From the NCBI GenBank assembly GCA_963969365.1, contig OZ017757.1, positions 434,001 to 498,000 of the forward strand: a DNA stretch of 64,000 nt, read 5' to 3'. The position numbers were made by a program, and so were the translations under genes. Below, one piece after another: positions 11,665-24,600 of the stretch. The DNA comes from Asterochloris sp. CNOR1 (lineage: Eukaryota > Chlorophyta > Trebouxiophyceae > Trebouxiales > Trebouxiaceae). Each line of letters starts with the position of its first letter. Within the stretch, counting starts at the first letter, position 1. The notes below the pieces were generated by a model. That model was not told the DNA's origin and made no database searches. It saw only the letters and a list, made by a program, of their open reading frames with translations.

Positions 11665-14600
11665 TCAACCAAAACCCACCTGCCCCCAGGTGGCAACCAC
11701 GCTTGGTATATCGCCATTCCAGAAGACGGAGGCCACATTTGCTGCACGGTACTTGTTGTTGGGGGGCGGCGCGTCCCAGCTGTGGTACGCCATCAGATCC
11801 ATACCATGGTTGCCCCTGATGACACTGCAGGCGCCAGGGCCGATAACGTTGCGCCCCATGTCTGCTCGCAGAATGGGCTCGCCCAGCTTCTTGTATGGTC
11901 CTACAGGAAACCAAAGCGGAGCACTTGGGGACTGCTTCAGTATGCTCTGCAGATCGCTCAGGTCCCAGCACGCACAAGTACACATGCCAAGCCAGATCAA
12001 ATGGTGCAAGGGCCTGGCCACTTTCTGGTGCAGTCCTGCATGCAGCAGCTGGGCATGGTTGGCGGAGGCTGAAGGAAGACAGCTGTGGCTTCACAGCATC
12101 CCCTGACGCAAGTGAACTATTGATAAACTGAGAAAAGGTGCTGCCAGACAACATGCAGACGGACACTGCGGGCCAGCTCCTATGGCTTGAATCCCTGCCA
12201 GGGGCCACACCAAGACCTCAGCTGCAGCCAGGCCAACGCTGAAGCTGCTTTGGCCACATCATAGGCAGAGGGGGCACTGACTCTTCATGAGGCAGGCTCA
12301 GGAAAGGGTCCAACACAGTGGCGGGCTCCTCCAAAACCTCATCAGAGATGTTGTCAGCCATGTCGCTGCTCATAGCATAGCGATTTCCAAAGTTGCTGCC
12401 ACAAGAGGTCAATTTCCCCACCCAAGCTCAAGGCATAATTTGTAATGACTGGTCATGCACCGGTGACCCTCGCAGCACAGTATTGCAGGCACTAAGGTGC
12501 TGATGGCACTCCAGCCCTCACCCGTGACCTGCTCGGCAATTGCCACTCCGACAGCATAATGCTGCGACCCATAGTCATTGCCAGAGTAGAAGAGGTAGAA
12601 CTTGTTGTTCCTCTCAATGAGGCAGGGCGCCTGTAGGCAAGCATGACGTCTGTGAAAGCCAAGGTAGCATGAGTGGGCCTCTGCTACACAGGCAGGCCAG
12701 GCAGTGGTAATTTATGTGGGCACAGCATCATGTGAAGCCGCTGCAGGACCACACAATGAACCATGCAGACTTTGTTCTGAAGGCACAAAAATTTGCGGTG
12801 TGATCCAGGTATTGCTGCAGAGAACGACTCTGTTACAACAAAAGTCTGTGCCTCCATGTCTGCCCTGGGTTTGTCAGCAATGCAGGCTACCCAATTGCTG
12901 GCAAGCAGAGCAGGCCAGCTTGTGTCTGTATGCCGCTGATGCAAGCTGCCCACATGCTCAAAGGCCAAAAGCAGCCCCGTACCTCTATGACGTGCCCCTC
13001 CCAGCCCAGGTCGTTTCTCAGGATGTCAGTGGCAGGCCCTGCCAATTGCAGGCCGTCTGGTGTCAGGGGGGCAATCGACATGATGCAGGGCAGGCCCTTA
13101 CTGTTGCCGTCTGACTTGAAAAGCAGCCTGCAGCCAGCAAGAGGACGCTAGAGGGCAGAGGTGCATGGCGCTGCGCACATGCAGAGCAGACTAAGCCTGG
13201 CGCATTGAAATTTCTTCATGAAATGTGAGAGGCGTGCAAGGCACTACAGCCAGCCCGCAGTAAGGATGTCTGAAGGACACAGCAGCTGCCTGCAGATGGC
13301 AAATAAAACCAAGCCAGAGGACACAAACCACCTCTCAGAATCATGTGTGCGAGCCAGTGTCTCACCAGAGGCTATCCCCTACACGGATGGCATAGGGGTC
13401 AATGGTGCCGCCCTTGTCATGCTGCAGGAAGGCGAGGCAAGTTAGTGAGGACAATGGTAGGCAGGCAGAGCTCGAAACCTGCAATGGTGTGAAGCATGTA
13501 GCCACACAATGTCAGCACCCTGTGCACCTGAGTGACCAGGGGCTGGCGACCGGCAGGCTTGTAAGGCCCTCCCGGGTACTGTGCCTCTGCCACACCCACA
13601 ACCTGGTTGCCCGTACCATGCTGGCGCGCCACAAAGTACATCAGATAGGGCGCCCTGCAGGGCGTGACACCAGGTCAGAAGCAGCCTCATTGCTGGAAGG
13701 CGACAATGGCCAGGGGCCCCTCAGGATCTCAAACAGATGTCTGCAGCTGTCAAGACCTGGAGGGCCCTTCTGCTGCAAATCTTGGGAGTTCCTCTGCTGA
13801 AGTTGCCATGGTAACCTGCCCCTGTCCTCAGACCATGGCCTTGAGCACTATTCTGGGCTGGAACGCTGGAAAGCTGTGACGCTCACATGAGGAAGCAAGT
13901 CAATGTCTACAGCAGCAATGGCCTACATTGCGGCACAGACTGCAATGTTGCCGCGGGGCCCCAGTGCACCACAGCCCCACAGTGTCTGGAGAGCTGCCTG
14001 TGCTCGCCAACCAATGCTAAGGACACACATCCTGTGCTGGGAAGTACAGGTCCTGCCCCTCGGTTGCACACCCAGCGGCAGCTGCACACCCAACTACAGC
14101 CTGAGCATGCAGCCTATGCAGCAGCAGCCCATGCGCACCTGCCCCCCATTGAGCCACGCAGCGCCTCATTCAGGTGCGCCCTGAACCCTGAGTGGCCCTC
14201 TCCAGAGCCGCCGGCCTTGATCACGCTTGGGGCCCATGTGAGCCCTGGATCGGCCCACTGAGGCAGCTGAGGCAGCGCGTCCTGCATGTGGTGGAAGCGC
14301 CTGTAGTCCTGGGTGCAGGTGACCTGCAGGCACAGCAGCTGGTCAAGAGGGGGTCAGGATCTGAGAGAAGTTAAGCAGATTGGGGATTCGGCTGCATGGG
14401 TGCAGTCCTACTGTCCTGTGTGCAGGCAGCCTACAGGCAAAGCAGCTGCTGTTAAAGACAAAGGGGGTTTGGGGGGAGGAGGCTGGGTTGTCTGCTTGTG
14501 TCACAGGAGGAGACGCTGCAGTGCTGCAGCTGTGGAGGGGTGGCATGTACCAGTGGAGGACACACTGCGGTTCATTAGCTATGAGGGAGGACCGCGGCCG

Positions 14601-17600
14601 CATAGAGGCAGTGTCTTGCTGGGGCTGCTGCTGTGGCGCTGCAGGCGTGGGAATAAAGTGACTGTGCCCGGATATTATGAACATGTGTGACCAGAGTGGG
14701 AAAGAGGCTTCAGCAGATGTGCGCCAATGTGTTGCGGAGTCAAGTTGACACTGAGTCACGTGGTCAGACTGGACATGCTTTCCTGGCAGCCCAGCACAAT
14801 ACAATTGCACAGCCTGGGCACCGTCCATAGGCAGACAGCGCTGGCCTGAACGTTGCAACACCAAGGACAGATGGCTCAACCATAATCAGCCAGGATCACT
14901 GTTGTAGGGGCACATGGCACCACCGGCGGCACTGCGTGCGGTCCCCAGGCCATACTGAGGTCGCCCAAGGGGCCTTACAATAATGCTGTGGCCACTTCTG
15001 CATGATAGGCCTGCTTCAAGGCTCTGCTCAGCTCACCTGGATGTTGCAGCCGCCAGCATTGGTTGAGAAGAAGTACACAGTTCCGTTGTCCTCAAAGGCC
15101 TCTGGGTCAGCAAAGTCCTGGTTGATTACAGGGTTCCTGAAGCCAATGGGTGGGGGTTGTTTGGCCACAGCTAGTGTTCATGGACCGCAGAGGGGTATCA
15201 GAGGACAGCACCGGCAGCCAAGGCAGACCTGGCGGTACCTGTGATGCTGTGCTAGCTATAGTGCAGCAAGAGCAGACACGGCACACCAAACAGCGAATGA
15301 AACTCACAGCTGCAGCTTTCTCGGGGATTCCTGGCTAAAGCAAGGAGGCGCAACGGGTTGCCCTGCCAGGCAGGGCTACACAGGTGCTGCCAGAGGGTGC
15401 AGCAAGCACCAAAAAATTGCATACAAATGTTTTGGCCAGAACATACAGCAAAAGCAGCGGCAGGCAAGTGCAGCTGCCACTCTTTCTTCAAGCAGGCAGG
15501 AGCCCAGAAGATGCCAAACGAGCTGTCACAGGCTACATCGTCATGCAGGGCAGGCGCACTGCTGGCAGAGGCAGAGGCTTCTGTGCAGCATGAGCACTGA
15601 TTGTGCCTCACATAGCTGCCTCAGGTGCAGGCAGAAGCCAACTGGCCTACCTTGCTGGACCTTAATTGCCTGAAACCCTGCAGGACTGCTGTAGAAGGAT
15701 GCGCCCAGGAGGCCCCACGCACCACACCAACCCACCTGAAGCTGAGGCGGGGACAGGGGCACCCATTCTGCTCCCCCAGAATGTCTCCCCCACACTGGCC
15801 GGGCACCAGCTCCCACTGGGATGCCTCAGGGGCCAGCTGGGCCTCAGGGGGCCCTTGCGAAGCATAGGCCAGGCCGCAGGCGCCCTCGCGGCCAGAGGCG
15901 TACAGCCCAACGCCCCCGTTGGGGGTGAATTGCAGGCGCCAGGTCTGGCGGCCTGAGCCGTCCGCATGGGTGAAGAGGTCCACATACCTGCATGGCAGCC
16001 ATTGCTACCTTGAGAGCTGAAAGATAACCTGACGCAACTGCCCTATTCTGCATCATTGATGTGAAGCCAGCAGGGCAGCTGGCAGGTAGTGACTGGGCAT
16101 GGCATGCAGGCATCAGGCTCTCTCTGAGCGGTTCAACATGGATGCAGAGCTTAATAAACCTGAGGGAGGAGAGTGCAGCTTGAGTGCAGCATAGCTGAGC
16201 GCAGTCGCTGGTGTATGCTGCTCTGCTGACCCACGCAGGCCAGTACTGTTGACACGTGGACAGCAGGCACTGCAGGCACAGGGGTGTGCTGCTGCAAAGA
16301 AAGGAGTTCAGCTGCTGAATGATCGTGAGACTTCGAGTCACCATGGCTGTACACAACCATGTTGCTTTGGTGCAACATCATTGGCAGACCATCTGGACAT
16401 GATTGCTTCGAGTGAATCTGCGTGCTGGCATGTCTTCCTGGGGGCAATGAGAGGGTGGCATCAGCAGAGTGGATGCCATGTCTGCAGGTCCATGCACTCA
16501 GACTGCAGCGAGACGTCCTGCAGTCTCGGGGAGGCGTGCAGGCAGGACGATGCTTGCCAGCGCATGCACATGCCTGCCTGCCTCCCGGCCCTGTCAGCTT
16601 CTGGCGTGCCCCTCAGCACAGAGCAGTCGCCTCCCTGCCGTCTGGGGCAGCAGGTGCAGCTGCTCTTACTGCGCCCAGACAGACCCCCCCTCCTGTGCCA
16701 TTTCCCGGAGCGCCCACATGAGCACTGCTGCTGTCTCAGTCTTGCAGCATGCGCCCACTGCACCCCCAGGTGCAAGTTCCTTCCCAGTGTGGCTGCCATG
16801 CCCACTTACCCCCACCAGAGCCTGGGGTCAGTGTTCATGGCGACACGATACTTGGGAGCATCTGCCTGCCTGTCCTTCTACACACACCAAGCTGAGCTGT
16901 GCAACTCCCACGCAAGCTTGGTCGACACATGCATCTAGCGCTGCCGTGGCACCCTCGGTGCCTCCAGGCGCACCTTCCAGCCCTGCAGCACACGCCCTGT
17001 GCCAGGCATCAGCACTGACTCTATGTGTAGCACTTGGCTGGGAACAGGCGACAATTGGCCCCTCGTCAATGTGTGCATGTGTGCTGCGACTTCAGTTGGG
17101 ACCTGATGTGTGGCTGGGGGGCGGTGCCGATGCTGCAGGAGCTGCACTGCATGTCTGGCATTTGTCGTACCCCCCATAACCACTGCCTGGCACAACTGCT
17201 TTCCTTTCCTCCCCTGCAGTGCTCTTTGTGCCTGACACCAAGCATTGCACCGCTACGAAGGCATCTGCACGCCAGCCCTCCCGCACACACCACCCTGAGC
17301 TGTGAAGGTCTCACGTGTGGCTGGGATCAGCGCTGACTGACAGGTAGCGCCCTGCTCCCCCAAACAGGTTCCTGACAAAGAAGGTGCCTGGGGGCCCTGG
17401 GGCGTCCTCCAGGCACCACATCTGATTGGGGCCTGCTCCTGACCAGAGATCCACAACCTTCTGGTCCGGGCCAGCTGCAGGGAGAGGGGGGAGCCCATCA
17501 GGCAGTTTGTGGCTGCCTGCCTGCAGGAGGTGGCTGGCTGCGCGATCAATGGAGGACCCTTCATGGACAATGCATGCTAGGACCACCTCGTCCAGTATGT

Positions 17601-17750
17601 ATGCAGCAATCGCAGGCTGCCCACCATGGCTGAGCCAAACCCTGTCGTCCTGCCTGAGACTGGCCCTCAGGAAGCAGGGCACTCCAGATGAGAAGCCATA
17701 GCTGGCATAGTTGAATGTCCTCCTGGCAAAGCCTGGTGGGAATGAGAAGG
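11665..17750 (-). CDS. Glycoside hydrolase family 43 enzyme with N-terminal beta-trefoil-like region
   Basis: Minus-strand, multi-exon; arabinan or xylan side-chain hydrolase of the five-bladed beta-propeller GH43 family, probably secreted or vacuolar. Recognisable exons: about 15150-15037 (NPVINQDFADPEAF, catalytic base Asp), 14323-about 14180 (QWADPGLTWAPSVIK), about 13654-13545 (LMYFVARQHGTGNQ), about 13411-13370 (GGTIDPYAIR, pKa-modulating Asp), about 13113-12980 (DLGWEGHVIE, general acid Glu), about 12628-12520 (NNKFYLFYSGNDYGSQHYAV) and about 11900-11665 (GPGACSVIR, YHSW). Upstream exons near 17480-17331 (VVDLWSGAGPNQMW, GRYLSVS) and 15990-15850 (VDLFTHADGSGRQTWRLQF) repeat a Q-x-W pattern like ricin-type beta-trefoil lectins. 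The 5' end is unresolved: an acceptor at about 17729 implies an earlier exon. A small extra exon may exist near 12380-12250. Confidence 0.85.
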
Positions 17751-18050
17751 TCATGACTAATGCATGCAATTGATTAGGGAGTCCTCTGAGTGGTAAGGCC
17801 CTCAGCAGTGACCTGTCTGGTGTGACTGATCATCAGATCGCATTGACAAATCAGCCGGAGCCGGTAAAGAAGCAGGCTCAACCTGTGCATGCAGCTCATA
17901 TATGCCTGTCCTCTTGTGCAGTCAGCTGAGCAGGCTGCACTTCGAGGTGCACTGCAAGTGAGGGTCACTAGAGGCTGCTGTCAGGATGTGCAGCAGGCTA
18001 ACCCAGTTGTCCATCTGCTGTCAGTCTTGCTTTATGTCTCCTGACATTCG
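17751..18050. other. Gene-poor stretch upstream of the GH43 gene
   Basis: May contain the missing first exon and promoter of the GH43 gene. I see no signal peptide I can connect in phase. Confidence 0.3.
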
Positions 18051-19110
18051 AGACGACTTCATGGACTCTCTGATGCCACTGCCGACTACCATCTGGACTC
18101 CTCCAGCACACCTCGTGTGTTGATTGCCATGTCACATTATAAGGGGTCAAGTCTCCCATTCACCCCATAATCCCACAGATCTGCTGCTTCTGGCGCTGCG
18201 CAGCCACGCATGCACAGCCAGAGATTTGCAAGAGCACACAGCCATGCCACATGGGAAGGGGAATTCAGACATCCTCCAGTTGAACGGTGTTGCCTGCCAT
18301 CTGTGCACCAGCCCCAGCTTGCACTCGCTTGCACAACCCAGTGCACCTTCTTGGCTGTGCTGAGAGTCACCTGGTCTGGGTGCCAGCCTTGTCGCTCATT
18401 GGCTTTCCAGTCCCACTCAGCCAGCAGGTGTGGTGGTCCAGTGCTGATGCTGGGCTGCCTTGTCTTATTGCAGCCAGCCTCACGCCCACTCTGTGGGCAT
18501 CCATACCCAGTTGTCCTTCTGATTACAGGGGGCGCTTCATCTGTGCCCACAGAGGCCACACCTCCAGGCCCTTCTGATCCCACTGCATGGCGTCACAGTC
18601 ACTGGTCTCCTTTCTCCGCTGGCCTCCCAGTCCCACTCCGCTGCCACCTCTGGGAGGTCGTGGGCCAGATCATTGTAGGGGCACACTGCTCTGCCAGCAT
18701 TGTTGGGGCGGATTTTGCCACTTGAGCAATTGCTGACTGTTGCCTGCCACCTGTGCGGCTGCTCAGTCTTGCACATGCCGCTCCTCCACCATACTTTCCT
18801 GTTCCTCTGAGGTGCAACCATAGTCTTGCCATGGTGGACATTGGCTGCACAGTCCCACTCCTCGTGCAGGTGCGGAGCCAGTCTGCTGACGTCAGGCCCA
18901 GCCTGCTCCTCAGAAATGCCTGCAAACAACGCAGGTGGTGTGCTGCTGTGCTTTTGCCCCAATTACAGGACTGCTGCACCAGGCAGGTATGCTCGCCAGT
19001 GCTACTGGACTGTATTTGTGTGGCCTGGGCTGCCTGATGGAGGCCCCTGTGCAGCTTAGGCAGCTTGGCTGCCAGGTGCCCCATGCATGATTGTGGCAGC
19101 CACGTCATGC
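18050..19110 (-). pseudogene. Broken tandem copy of the zinc-ribbon repeat gene
   Basis: Closely parallels the open copy at 19955-21030, at an offset of about 1.9 kb. Shared stretches include SSTPPAL.AG..EEQAGPD, PEVAAEWDWE.., CGLCGHR, PHLLAEWDW, GWHPDQVTL and PEAADLWDYG. The matching segments fall in different frames here, with at least two frame disruptions, so no single protein can be read. The similarity also covers about 150 bases upstream of the coding part (LAAKLP..HR.LHQAA), so the duplication was of a whole 1.05-kb unit. Spliced expression of part of it cannot be excluded. Confidence 0.75.
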
Positions 19111-19939
19111 ATGAGGCAAGTCACTCCTGCTCAAGCTGCAGAGGAGGCTTTGCCGCAGGGCTATATCGTCACAAGGTGGGGCTGTGGCAAAACATTCAGC
19201 AAAGCCACTTCAGGCAGGCCTGTCGCCTTGAGGTAAGACCTCAGCCGTGTGTCACGCACCTGACCTAGTGTAGCAACGCAGCACCTGCCAAGTCTGCAAG
19301 CAGACTTTGCGTTCTGCCGGACAGAAACCTGGCCACAGTATCAGCCGCCTGGACCTGCTCTTGCGGCAGGAGTGGCAGCGTCATGCCTTTCGGAAAGTTG
19401 GTGCAGCACCGGAGGCTTCTGGAAGAGCTGCAGTGACTGTGTGGTCTCTGGCTCAGACCATCATAGGCAAATCTTGTGCCTGAGCCCCTAGTCAGAAATG
19501 AAAGGTCGCTGAAGGCCACTTATGGGCAATGCATGGCTTGTTGTGCCATGAGACATTGGCTGATAGATTTTCTGTCAAACATGTTGCAGGCCTGCTTTGC
19601 CATGGTGTATGCCAGCGCGCAGCATGCCTGTGTACGACGAAGTCAATGGTGCATGTGCTTGATAGGGACCTCCTCTGGAACTGGACAAGCAATGTGTTCC
19701 CTGCAACAACCTGCAGGGGGCTAGCTCGCCCCCGGTCACATAGAAGCGGCTGAGGAAAACAGGGACTACAATGCTTGTGGCGGACCATGGCAACCTCAGG
19801 GCAGCTTGGTAGTGTGACTGTGTTGGTCAGATAGAGCGTCTATAGCTTAGCACAAACGCAGACACCAGGCTCCATGAACTTTACCATTGATGATTGAAGA
19901 TGTTATTCGAGTTGGAAACTGTGCTGCTCAAGCCATTCT
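19111..19939. other. Spacer between the two zinc-ribbon copies
   Basis: About 830 bases with only short open frames on both strands (for example minus 19519-19265 and 19788-19492), none with a recognisable motif or coding-like periodicity. I see no gene. It should hold the 3' end of the open copy and the promoter of the broken one. Confidence 0.4.
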
Positions 19940-20862
19940 TCATTGCTCCTTGATGATCTTGTTGACAACCTGGTCAACTCTCTGATGCCACTGCCTACCA
20001 CCTAGCCTCTTCCAGTACACCTCTTGCTTGCATTGGCAGGTCACGCTGTGAGGGGTCGCCTCTCCATTCAAGCCATAATCCCACAGGTCTGCTGCCTCCG
20101 GGCACTGCACAGCCAGGGAGGTGCAAGCACACAAACCCTTGCCAGAGGGGAAAGGGGAGCCAGTATTCAATGTTATGCGATGCTCCAGTGCGGCTTGCCA
20201 TCTGTGCACCAGGCCCAGCTTGCACTCGTCTTGCACAACCCAGTGCACCTGCTTTTGCGAGCCCAGAGTGACTTGGTCTGGGTGCCAGCCACATCTCTCA
20301 TTGGCTTCCCAGTCCCACTCAGCCAGCAGGTGTGGTGCTCCGACGCTGATGCTGGGCTGCTGTGACCGGATGCGGCGGGCCGCACGCGCACACTGGGGGC
20401 ATCCAGTCTTATATGTCCTTCTGTACACATGGGCACGCCATCTATGCCCACAGAGACCACACGTCCAGGCTGCTTTGAAAGTGCTGCTTGCTGTCACGGT
20501 CTCTGCGGTCCTCTCGCCATTGGTCTCCCAGTCCCACTCTGCTGCCACCTCTGGGTGATTGTGGGCCAGGTCGTTGCAGGGGCAGACTGCTCTGCCAGTA
20601 TTGTAGGGGCAGCTCCTGCCATTGGAGCGATTGTTGATGGTTGCCTGCCACCTGTGCGGCTGCCCAGTCTTACAAATGCCGCTCCTCCACCAGGCCTTCT
20701 TGTTGCTCTGGGGCGCGATGATGATGCTGCCCAGGTGGGCGTTGGCCGCATGGTCCCACTCCTGCTGCAGGTGTGGAGCCAATCGGCTGATGTCGGGGCC
20801 AGCCTGCTCCTCACATGTTCCTGCAAGCAAAGCAGGTGGTGTGCTGCTGTGCCTTCGCAAGG
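19940..20862 (-). CDS. Protein of repeated zinc-ribbon modules (DUF4379-like)
   Basis: Single open frame of about 306 residues on the minus strand made of four modules of the pattern L..EWD..N......V...S.....W.C..C.H.W. Module starts: LAPHLQQEWD, PEVAAEWDWE, PHLLAEWDWE and PEAADLWDYG. This matches my memory of the Pfam 'probable zinc-ribbon' domain DUF4379, found in algae, protists, bacteria and large DNA viruses, with unknown function. Only the second module keeps a full C-x2-C...C-x2-C set (CGLCGHRW ... GCPQC); the others lack one or more ligands, which suggests relaxed constraint or a partly structural role. There is no ATG at the frame start; the frame continues upstream to about 20895, so a 5' exon is likely. 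Neighbours give no functional hint beyond the duplicate copy. Confidence 0.72.
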
Positions 20863-21030
20863 AAACATCCTGAATGACAGGACTGCTGCACCAGGCAGGT
20901 ATGCTCGCCTTGAGTGCTACTAAACTGCGTCTGTGTGGCCTGGCCTAGTTTGGCTGCCTGATGGAGCCTCCTGTGCGGCTGTGGCAGCTTTGCTGCCAGG
21001 TGCCTGATGCATGATCTTGGCAGCAGATGT

Positions 21031-21690
21031 GGGATCTGGTTACTCAGAAAGGGGCGAGGAGTCTTGAGCATGCTTCAGTTGCTTCGATTGAGGATGGCAG
21101 CACGAGACCACAGCTGTGGGTCTGGGACCCACCTCCATGGACAGCCCCATCGAGGTCCTCAAAGGCCCACCCAACGTTTTTGCGAAACCCCAGATCAGGC
21201 AATGAGTGGAACTAAACCTTGCACTCTTCTCCTCAGCCATGAAGAAGCCCTGGATTCTGAGCCGGTGGTTTCAATCTGGCTTGATATCAATCAGGGACAA
21301 CATGAATTCAGCCCATGCTGCAGAGCCCTGCTGCTTGTTGCAGGTGCCTCCGGCTCATTGCAAGGGCTAGTTTTCATCATGAAGTCTGGCTTGAGACAGC
21401 AGTCAGCTGTCCAGTGCAAGTGCACAGCGGCCCAGCAGATGCATTCCAGACAAATTTGGGGTGCAAGCAGGGCCCAGACGGCAGATAGTGGCAGCAAACC
21501 TGACTGAAGCTGCAGTTGTCCTGCGCATATGAATGACTGTAGCTCAGGTGTCTCGCTGCCGCCATGGCAGTGAATAGCTTTGCCAGTCACTGAGCTCTGT
21601 CTATCCTCACAGCAAGCTGTGATGCTGACCAGAGGGAAGCTGTCAAAACAGGACAGGCTACTGCAAAGCAAAACAATATGAATAGTGCCT
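21031..21690. other. Intergenic stretch, no gene seen
   Basis: Between the start of the zinc-ribbon gene and the stop of XPC. Short frames only; no family signature on either strand, and no TTACA (reverse poly(A) signal) that I could find for XPC. Confidence 0.35.
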
Positions 21691-21696
21691 TCCAAC

Positions 21697-24600
21697 TCAG
21701 ATCTCCTCCAAATTCACTGACGCTCCACCTTGAAACAATGTATCTCTGCTGGGGCTGACATTGTCTGAGTCAGAGTTGGGCTCTTGCAACACTTGGGCTG
21801 AGACTGCTGGCAGGACGGCATCATCGCCTTCGCCTGTCAGGGTGACAACATCACCATCTGCTGGTGGTGCACCTACAAGCAAAGGCTTGGCCATCAGGCC
21901 TTGAGCAGCACCAGTGCAGCTGACTGTCAAAGCAGCCTCGCTGCAGAAGAGCGCTCTTTGCAGAGCCCTTCCCAGCAATCTTGCAAGCCTGGAGCTGCAC
22001 CACGTGACCGTGTGCAGATGCTCATCCTGAGCACAAACCCATGCTGCAGCTGGGATCAGGATGGCAACGAGGGCTCCCCACTGGCGCCTTCACACAACAC
22101 AGGGGAAGGATCTTTCAGCAGTTCAACAGCAACAAAAGAGGCTGTCTTGAGGCTCTCCCAAACAGACCAGGCAAGCTACCTCCATTCCTCCTCCTGAGCC
22201 GCCCTTTGCGCTGCTTCGCCCTGGGCTGCGCAGCCTCAGCAGCGCCACTGGCGCCAGCAGGTGCTGCCCCACTGCTGACAGCCCCAGCTGGTGCTGCATC
22301 TACAGCAAAGGACAGGGACCAGGATCAGGGATGAAGTACTGCCCATGCAATATGCCACAGGAATTACTGTAAAAGAGGAGGTACATAAGCCTCGAGACGC
22401 CAAGCGCTGCCATGCCTTGACTTGCGGCTGCTCTGATAGCAGCCTCGAGGGCTGCTACGTCTGCAGCAAATATACGCGCAGCAATCATGACATCAAGCGC
22501 TGCCGTCCCCCGGCCTAGCGGCCCTGCCGCTGGCAAGCCTAGCAGCTGCTGTGTCTGCAACAGATGTGCACACAAACCATCCAGGATGTGATTTGTGCCA
22601 AGCCCATGGCCGGCGACATCAATGCTGCAGGTGAGATAGGGGCTGTAAACAAGTTTTGCTGACCCTTAGCTTTGCAGCATTGCTGTTGGCATGCTCAGGC
22701 AGCATGACGTCTTGCAGATGGTCCAATGCACTGCTTAGTTTTTAGCAGGGCCCTGGCAGGCGTCACGCTGCACAGTTGTCACAACTTTCCCTCAACAGCT
22801 CTGCTCAAGCCCTATCTTGCCCAATGGCTGCCCTTACCAATGTGAAGCAGCAGGCATGGCATCCAATCAAATTCACGCAAAGTGGTGCCAGATCCACAAC
22901 ATATACAGCCAGGGTCGCCAACTCACCCTGTGCGCCTGCATTTCCATACTCATTTCGCAATCGTATACGATGCCACAGCGTGCGCAGAATGTCGCCCCAG
23001 AGCTGGTCGGTGTCCTGCTGCCGCTTCCGCCGTGCCCTCTCCTGCCGGTCCCTGCGGCACACCAATGTGAATTTTACCAAAGAAGCCCCCTCTTGCGAGC
23101 TGACTCTTGGCGAATAAGTGGCAGCACCTCACTTCCTGTCGCCGCCCGTAGCATGTTTGTCTCCTGACACTTCCTGCGGCACAAGGCGCATAAGAAAAAA
23201 GCCCTAAAACTTTGCAGTGGAAACGACGTGTTCAGGAGGCAAGCGCTGGTCAATCCTGCTGCTACTTCTGCCGTGCTCTCTTGCAGCGCTGTGTGCATTG
23301 TCCTGACATGGGTGTCTGTTGGAAGCAAACAGCGCAGCGCATCCCTATCAATTTGCTTCCTGCAACACTGTTCCTACAACACTCTTCCTACAACACTGTA
23401 AAGTAGGAGTAGTAATAACCAAAAAAATTCATTGCACACAACAACCCCATCAAGGTTTGATAAGGCACTGACGCACTCCCCTGCCTGCTCCACTGCCCTC
23501 ATCAGCAACTGCATGCCTCCAAGATGTGCATGCCGCCCCACAAGACGGCACTCACTCCTCTGCCTGCTCCGCACTGCGCTGCACCTCGTCAGCAAACTCC
23601 TCGCAGACCACAACCCCCTCAATGATGGGGGTGGCCCGCCCGCCGCGATACGAGAAGCCCCGCAGCGCTGGTGCGTAGTCTATGCCCATCTTCCTGCAGA
23701 CGTTGGTCACGTAGCGCACATTGACGTCCCTGGTGCCCTGCACCGCAGGCAGGGCAAGAACTTGCTGCTCAGCATTGCTATTGCAAAGCCTGCACATCGG
23801 CTCACTGTCTCAGCCCTTGACGCCCTCCACTGCAGCTCACATGAAGTGTCAGTGAAGTCGTCTGTCACATGGTGCACATTGTCCTGTCGGGTTCGTTGCA
23901 GCAGGGCAGGAGCTTGCTGTTGACTGTCAGTACTCCGTAGTCTGCATTGATGATTGACGGGCTGCAGATGTCTGAATGAAAGCTGCTGCGGGACAGCAGT
24001 ATTGTGACGTTGCAGCTGGTGGTATCATTATGCATGTTCACGTCCCTGGTGCTGTGCACCAAGAGCATTGACCCAGCTGCTCACCTCAAAGTGACAAGGC
24101 CAAACCTGTGCAGATGCTGGCATTGGCCCCCATCCTGCAGCATGCAAGGTGCTTGCCACATGAACCAGGCCATGGGAAGTGCCCTGAGTGATAAGGGCGT
24201 CAATGGTAGGCACATGACTCAGCACTCCTCGCCGGGGGCCATCAGCCAGTAAAGCTGCGCTGGTATGATTGCATGCTGAACATGTGCAGCCGACCTGGGT
24301 GCGCTTTAGGCAGGTAGGGCGCTGTCAGAAGGCACATAATCAGATTATTCGTGGTGTTGGACAGCTGAGAAGAGCATACAGCTCAAGTGCAGCGCAGGCC
24401 AGCACACCTTGGGCAGGGAGGGCACCAGTGGTGGGCACATGACGTTGCCCCGCTCGTTCTTGGGCACCACGCCGTCCTTTGCTTCAGGGGCCACCCACAC
24501 CTCTGTCTGCCACTCCCCATACAGGCTGGTGTTGACAGCCTTGGCCGGCTGGTCTGCAGGCTCCTCATTGACATCAACAGCATCGGGGTCTGCCTGCACG

